Of a stretch of DNA of 64,000 nt, positions 59,568-64,000 are shown piece by piece; the first letter of the stretch is position 1; the number at the start of each line of letters is the position of its first letter. The stretch spans positions 1,922,001 through 1,986,000 of the forward strand of contig OY776489.1 of NCBI GenBank assembly GCA_963675655.1, written 5' to 3'. A model generated the notes under the pieces. It was not told where the DNA came from and searched no databases. It saw only the letters and a program-made list of their open reading frames with translations. The stretch is from CAXXOK01 sp963675655 (GTDB taxonomy: Bacteria; Bacillota; Clostridia; Christensenellales; Aristaeellaceae). Made by a program: the position numbers and the translations under genes.

Positions 59568-60494
59568 GTGATTGAGGTACAGGGCGTAAGTAAGCGTTAC
59601 GGAAGCGTGGAGGCGCTGCGGGGGGTTAACCTGCGCGCGCCTAAGGGGCAGATTTTGGGGCTCCTTGGGCAAAACGGCGCCGGCAAGACGACGCTTTTGA
59701 ATATTATTACCGGCTACCTTGCGCCAACGGCAGGCCGTGTGCTGATCGACGGCAGCGATCCGTTGCTGGAGCCGGAAGCGGCGCGGCGGGAGCTGGGTTA
59801 TTTACCGGAACATCCCCCGCTGTATGACGAGATGACCGTGGAGGAATACCTAGCCTTTGCTGCGGCACTGAAGCTTGTGCAAGCCAAGGCGATTCCCGCC
59901 CATGTGATTGAGATTATGCGTAAAACCGGCTTGCTGGAAATGCGGGAGCGCCTGCTGGGCCATTTAAGCAAGGGATATCGGCAGCGCGTCGGGCTGGCGC
60001 AAGCCTTGTGCGGCGATCCGGATGTGCTGGTGCTGGACGAGCCGACCGTAGGGCTGGACCCCAAGCAAATTACCGAAACCCGCAGCCTGATCCGCAAATT
60101 GAGCGCTGGACGGACAATTATTTTTTCCTCGCATATTTTAAGCGAGGTACGCCAGCTGTGCGACCATGTGGTGATTCTGCACCGCGGCGAAGTGAAGCTG
60201 GACGCGGCGATTGGTGATATGGGGCAAAATGGTACAATTACCCTGCTTTGTACGGTGCAGGGGAGCGAAAAGCGGTTGGTCGCCGGGATGAATCATCTGG
60301 ACGGTATCCGTTCCGTACAGGTATGCCCTTGCGCAGGGGAGGACGAAGTGGCGCTTTCGCTCACGTTTGGACCATCCGCCCTGCCGGAAAAACAGGTGTT
60401 TACCCTGTGCAGCGCCATGAATGCGCCGATCATCCGCATGGCGCGCTGTGAGGACGATCTGGAACAGATTTTTCTGCGCGCCATCTCGGAGTAG
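59568..60494 (+). CDS. ABC transporter ATP-binding protein (GldA-like)
   Basis: The 308-residue protein has a complete ABC ATPase domain (about 1-225): Walker A GQNGAGKTT (about 35-43), signature LSKGYRQRVGLAQAL (about 131) and Walker B VLVLDEPTVGLDP (about 153), then a C-terminal regulatory part of about 80 residues. GTG at 59568 lies 7 bases after AAAGGGGG; a TTG two codons upstream would be too close. With the next three genes it forms a GldA-GldF-GldG-type system, so it energises that export-like complex. Confidence 0.93.
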   Translation: MIEVQGVSKRYGSVEALRGVNLRAPKGQILGLLGQNGAGKTTLLNIITGYLAPTAGRVLIDGSDPLLEPEAARRELGYLPEHPPLYDEMTVEEYLAFAAALKLVQAKAIPAHVIEIMRKTGLLEMRERLLGHLSKGYRQRVGLAQALCGDPDVLVLDEPTVGLDPKQITETRSLIRKLSAGRTIIFSSHILSEVRQLCDHVVILHRGEVKLDAAIGDMGQNGTITLLCTVQGSEKRLVAGMNHLDGIRSVQVCPCAGEDEVALSLTFGPSALPEKQVFTLCSAMNAPIIRMARCEDDLEQIFLRAISE

Positions 60495-60530
60495 CGTGCC
60501 GGGCAGGGACAGCGGCAAGGAGGCATCAGG

Positions 60531-61250
60531 TTGTTTACGGTTTTCAAAAGGGAATTTCTATCCTACTTCCGCACTCCGATCGGCTATGTGTTTATCGGCG
60601 TGTTTATGGCACTTACCGGCGTTATTTTTTACCTGAATAATCTATCCACACTCACGGGTGAACTGCTGACGTTCGTTTCCCAGCTGACGCTGCTGGTGAT
60701 GCTGCTGACGCCTGTGCTGACCATGCGCCTGCTATGCGAGGAGCGGCAGCGCCGTACCGATCAGTTGCTGCTCACTAGCCCCGTTGCGTTGTGGCGCATT
60801 GTGCTGGGTAAGTATCTGGCGGCGGCAGCTGTGATGCTGATTACCATTGCGCTAACCAATGTCTGCACCCTCATCATTGCTATCTACGGCACAGTGTATC
60901 CGGGCGAATGGTTTGTGGGGTATCTGGGCTTCACACTGCAAAGTTTAGGCTTTCTGGCGCTGGATATGTTTGTGACCGGGTTTACGAAAAATCAGGTTCC
61001 GGCGACGATTATCGCATTTGCGGCGAATTTTTTGCTGTGGATGTTCGATTTGCTGGCCGATAAAATCAGCATTCCATTTTTGGCTAACGCGCTTGGCTTC
61101 CTCAGCCTGTACTCCCGCTACGAACCGTTTGTGCTGGGGCAGTTGAGCTATGCCAGCATCCTGTACTTTATTACCTTTATCGCCATTTGTATTACCGCAA
61201 CCGTGCGCGTGATGGACGCGAGGCGCTTCTCGCAGGGAGGCGCGGCATGA
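60531..61250 (+). CDS. ABC-2 type permease (GldF-like)
   Basis: The 239-residue protein has six transmembrane helices and the GldF-type opening FTVFKREFLSYFRTPIGYVFIGVF, with MRLLCEERQRRTDQLLLTSP before helix 3. It forms the membrane channel with the upstream ATPase. TTG at 60531 lies 7 bases after AAGGAGG. The stop overlaps the next start (ATGA), so subunit synthesis is coupled. Confidence 0.92.
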   Translation: MFTVFKREFLSYFRTPIGYVFIGVFMALTGVIFYLNNLSTLTGELLTFVSQLTLLVMLLTPVLTMRLLCEERQRRTDQLLLTSPVALWRIVLGKYLAAAAVMLITIALTNVCTLIIAIYGTVYPGEWFVGYLGFTLQSLGFLALDMFVTGFTKNQVPATIIAFAANFLLWMFDLLADKISIPFLANALGFLSLYSRYEPFVLGQLSYASILYFITFIAICITATVRVMDARRFSQGGAA

Positions 61251-62779
61251 AAAAACTGTTTTTGGCCGTCGGCCGGTTTTTCCTGCGGAGCTGCAGGGCT
61301 TTGGGACGGGGCTGTAAACGACTCGCGATCAAAGCGGTAACCGCGCTGCGTAAACCAAAATGGCGGCACGGCGGCCTTGGCATGCTGCTGCTGGCAGGGT
61401 TTATTGCGGTATGCGTACTGCTGAACGTGGGGGTAAAGAGCCTTGAGGACGATTACGGCTGGCGGCTGGATTTCAGCTTCAACGGCTATGCCACCACAGG
61501 GGAAGAAACCCAAAAGGTGGTAGACACGTTGACCGAGCCGATCGAACTGTATCTACTTTACGACAGCGGCGAGATGGATGAGCAGCTGTATCAGGTGCTT
61601 GATCGTTACCGGCTGCTGACGGATCTGATTACGGTTATCCCGACGGATATTGCGCAAAACCCTGGTGTGCTGACCCGGTTTAAAGGCGATGCGGATACGA
61701 CGCTGGAAGCCGATACCGTAGTGGTGAACTGCGATGCCACCGGGCGTTATAAGGTGCTGACCTATGCCGATTTTGTGACCCAGGGGTACAACGTGGAAGA
61801 GGGCACCTTTGAAATTGCGGGCCTTGCCTACGAAAAAAAGCTGACCGAAGCGCTGGTGTACGTAACCCAGGCGGAGATTCCGCTGATCGGCATTTTACAG
61901 GGGCATGGCGAACTGACGGCGGACGATCTGTCTAGCCTGACGGATTTCTTGCAGAGCAATAACTACGACAGCCAAACCGTAAACCTGCTTGGCGGCGATA
62001 CGCTGGACGATGTAGATATGCTGCTGATTGCCGACCCGCAAAAGGATTTTTCCGCCGACGAGCTGGAAACCATCAACACCTTTGCGCAAAACGGCGGCAG
62101 TATGTTTATCATCCGGGATTATACCGCGCCCGATACGCTGGTGAATTACCAGAGTCTGCTGGCGAATTACGGCGTAATTCCCATTCCCGGCGTAGTCGTT
62201 GCCGGTGAGGAGGATGAGGGCAGCTATTATGGCGAGCGGATTTATTTGCTGCCGTACTTTACCGATCTGGATATGAACCAGCCGCTGATCAGCGGCAGTA
62301 TGGATGTGCTTTTACTGGCGGGTGCGTGCGCGTTTGAAACGCCGGAAGAAACCGATAGCGTTCTTTCGGCGCAAACGGTGCTTAAGTCCGGCCCGAACGC
62401 CTATGTACGCGACCCTTCGGACGGCGTGAACACGATCGATTATCAGGATGGGGACCGCATAGGCGAAATGACGCTGGCGATACTCTCCGCGCGTATGCAC
62501 GCCAACGGCAACATCAGCCGTATGTTCGCCATTGGCAACAGCACGGTATTTACCCAGGCGTATATGTACCAGCGCACGTTTAACGAGGAGTTCATTTTAC
62601 AGGTGATGGGGGAACTGCTGCCGCAAAAAACCGTATCGCTGGATATTATGGCGTCTTCCGCGTTTCACCCGGGGCTGACGGCAGGCAGCACCAGCACGGG
62701 CATTGCGCTGCTGGTTTCGGTGCCGCTGATGATTCTGCTGGCGGCGGTGTTGGTGCTGCTGCCGCGTCGCAACCGCTGA
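61247..62779 (+). CDS. GldG-like ABC-type protein with extracytoplasmic domain
   Basis: The 510-residue protein has a basic N-terminus, one transmembrane helix (about 40-65), a large outer domain of the GldG/DUF4350-like type (about 70-470; LIGILQGHGELTADDLSSLTDFLQSNNYD is the typical segment) and a second helix at the C-terminus (about 480-500). Proteins of this sort accompany GldA/GldF in gliding Bacteroidota and, more widely, in Clostridia where no gliding occurs. The substrate is unknown. ATG at 61247 overlaps the permease stop and follows AGGGAGG. Confidence 0.9.
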   Translation: MKKLFLAVGRFFLRSCRALGRGCKRLAIKAVTALRKPKWRHGGLGMLLLAGFIAVCVLLNVGVKSLEDDYGWRLDFSFNGYATTGEETQKVVDTLTEPIELYLLYDSGEMDEQLYQVLDRYRLLTDLITVIPTDIAQNPGVLTRFKGDADTTLEADTVVVNCDATGRYKVLTYADFVTQGYNVEEGTFEIAGLAYEKKLTEALVYVTQAEIPLIGILQGHGELTADDLSSLTDFLQSNNYDSQTVNLLGGDTLDDVDMLLIADPQKDFSADELETINTFAQNGGSMFIIRDYTAPDTLVNYQSLLANYGVIPIPGVVVAGEEDEGSYYGERIYLLPYFTDLDMNQPLISGSMDVLLLAGACAFETPEETDSVLSAQTVLKSGPNAYVRDPSDGVNTIDYQDGDRIGEMTLAILSARMHANGNISRMFAIGNSTVFTQAYMYQRTFNEEFILQVMGELLPQKTVSLDIMASSAFHPGLTAGSTSTGIALLVSVPLMILLAAVLVLLPRRNR

Positions 62780-62800
62780 TGGACGGAGGAGGCATAACGT

Positions 62801-64000
62801 TTGGAGCATCCTGCGAAAAGACAACCTAAGGTAAAAAAACGCAGAGTACGGCGTTTATCCCGCCGCACCCTGCTGTTGATCTTGCTTGGAATTGCTGTGA
62901 TGATTGCGGGCGGCTTTGTACTGCTGCTGCCGACCATTAAGGAAAAGTACCCCACCCGGCTGGCGCAGAGCTTACAGGCGGAGCAGACACAGGCAACGCT
63001 TGCAATTGGGGATACGAAGGTGCTGGATACCATTACCGTTACCCATGACGACGGCGAGACCTATACCCTCCTATACCGCGATGAGCAGCTGTATTTGCAG
63101 CGCGGGGACGACGAGGTGGAAATGGTCAATGAAAGCTATACGGACGAGATTGTATCCGCCGCAACGGAAATTGCTATTGCAGACACGGTCGCCCAGGATG
63201 AGAGCGAAGTAAGCGAAAACCTTGCGGATATGGGGCTGGAGCCGCCGCAAATCAGCGTTACGGTAACCTATGCCAATGGCGAAGCGGTACAGTTTGACGT
63301 AGGCGGGCAGGTACCAGGCACAACCTACCATTATTACCGCTGGTCGGGGGATCATGGCGTTTATATGTGCGATGTTGGTATATACGACGCATTTACGTAT
63401 ACGGCGCACATGCTGCTGCCTGTGGAGCAGCCGACGCTGGTGCCCGCGCTGATCGATACGCTTAGCATTACAACCAAAACAGCGGGCGTAATGGCCTGTA
63501 CCTTTGTTTCGGATGGAGCGGATGCGTATATTGGCACATTGTCTGCACCGTACCGTTACCCCATGGATAATGACGCGGTGACAACGCTGCTTTCGGCGCT
63601 GAAAAACTTCCGCCTGGGGACGAAAATGGGAGAAGTAACGGCGGAAAACCGCAGCGAATATGGCTTTGACGATCCGACCGCTGTTTTGGAGATACACCAG
63701 CAAAAGGGATATTACGGCGTTGTGAACACGGATGGACAGCTGCAATATAACACGCTGGATGAGCAGAGCATTCACCTGACCCTTGGCGCAAAGGACGGAG
63801 AGTTTTTCTACTACTGCCAATATGCGGGTGTGTGTTACCGCGTCAGCAGTTTTTTAGTGACCACGCTGGTAAACGCCAATGCAGCCAACTACATTACCCA
63901 TGCGCCTGCGGATATGGGTAATGCCGATATTGCCACCATTACGGCGGTTGTGGATGGTCATACGGTGGCGGTGACTGCCACCTATACCGAGCATGTGCTG
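62801..64000 (+). CDS. DUF4340 domain protein, 5' part (runs off the window)
   Basis: A frame open for exactly 400 codons to the right edge starts at TTG 62801 (EHPAKRQPKVKKRRVRR), 8 bases after GGAGGAGG. After a basic head and one transmembrane helix (about 25-45), the outer part alternates beta-rich repeats characteristic of DUF4340, with segments such as MGLEPPQISVTVTYANG and NRSEYGFDDPTAVLEI. DUF4340 proteins occur directly after GldG-type genes in many Clostridia and are thought to complete that membrane system. Frame is still open at 64000. Confidence 0.88.
   Translation, partial: MEHPAKRQPKVKKRRVRRLSRRTLLLILLGIAVMIAGGFVLLLPTIKEKYPTRLAQSLQAEQTQATLAIGDTKVLDTITVTHDDGETYTLLYRDEQLYLQRGDDEVEMVNESYTDEIVSAATEIAIADTVAQDESEVSENLADMGLEPPQISVTVTYANGEAVQFDVGGQVPGTTYHYYRWSGDHGVYMCDVGIYDAFTYTAHMLLPVEQPTLVPALIDTLSITTKTAGVMACTFVSDGADAYIGTLSAPYRYPMDNDAVTTLLSALKNFRLGTKMGEVTAENRSEYGFDDPTAVLEIHQQKGYYGVVNTDGQLQYNTLDEQSIHLTLGAKDGEFFYYCQYAGVCYRVSSFLVTTLVNANAANYITHAPADMGNADIATITAVVDGHTVAVTATYTEHVL

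Overview
The window reads as one contiguous chromosomal segment of a Gram-positive, low-to-mid GC member of the Bacillota, most likely class Clostridia. The evidence is a PolC-type replicative polymerase, the sepF-yggT-ylmH-divIVA division cluster, a T-box leader in front of ileS, a sigma-B/F-type sigma factor, monofunctional formate-tetrahydrofolate ligase (common in anaerobes that use one-carbon metabolism), rubrerythrin-like and flavodoxin-like proteins, strong AGGAGG ribosome binding sites and frequent TTG/GTG starts. Order and genus cannot be fixed from the sequence alone. No rRNA, tRNA, CRISPR array, prophage or intact insertion sequence was seen.

Layout. 0-10.7 kb: a TetR regulator with overlapping divergent promoters facing a truncated epimerase gene, a LysR regulator, a MetE-C-type methionine synthase, fhs, a translationally coupled Lrp/aminotransferase pair, a CapA-like protein, a TM2 protein, an acetyltransferase and an aspartokinase. 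10.8-20 kb: a GT-C-like membrane protein, a TauE/SafE permease, a degenerate RsbW-like protein with a sigma-B/F-type sigma factor, then a division-associated cluster (HlyD-like protein with a glutamine-rich head, YggS, SepF with a long repeat tail, YggT, YlmH, DivIVA). 20-31 kb: a VOC protein, T-box and ileS, a 0.84-kb tandem repeat array, RNA-modification genes (RlmI-like methyltransferase, RluA-type synthase, tgt), a Nudix protein, an amber-interrupted acetyltransferase, a dihydropyrimidinase-like hydrolase and an FMN reductase. 31-38.4 kb: secA, a second tandem array, a frameshift-free prfB, a TIGR01906-type membrane protein, tsaD and a GntR regulator. 38.4-46 kb: an IS200/IS605-like remnant, then an envelope/lipid-flavoured cluster in which four enzyme-like proteins lack canonical catalytic residues. 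46-58 kb, mostly minus strand: GNAT, secG, an ECF S-component, a rubrerythrin-like protein, a DUF1858 protein, polC, flavodoxin, ispG, a GT2 glycosyltransferase, and an ECF sigma/anti-sigma pair. 58-64 kb: an HD hydrolase, Ohr, and a GldA-GldF-GldG-DUF4340 ABC system running off the right edge.

Most unusual signal. A three-hairpin element with conserved geometry but different sequences recurs at five places. Three are single copies in minus orientation just after a gene end (3145-3205, 23979-24058, 34050-34131). Two are tandem arrays in plus orientation that end directly at the ribosome binding site of the next gene (24257-25095 and 34189-34637). The ileS and secA loci therefore have the same composite layout built from unrelated sequences. 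Other items worth attention are the repeat-rich SepF and HlyD-like proteins, the RsbW-like/sigma pair with no visible STAS partner, the acyltransferases with HX4G in place of HX4D, and a flavodoxin gene sitting between ispG and polC.
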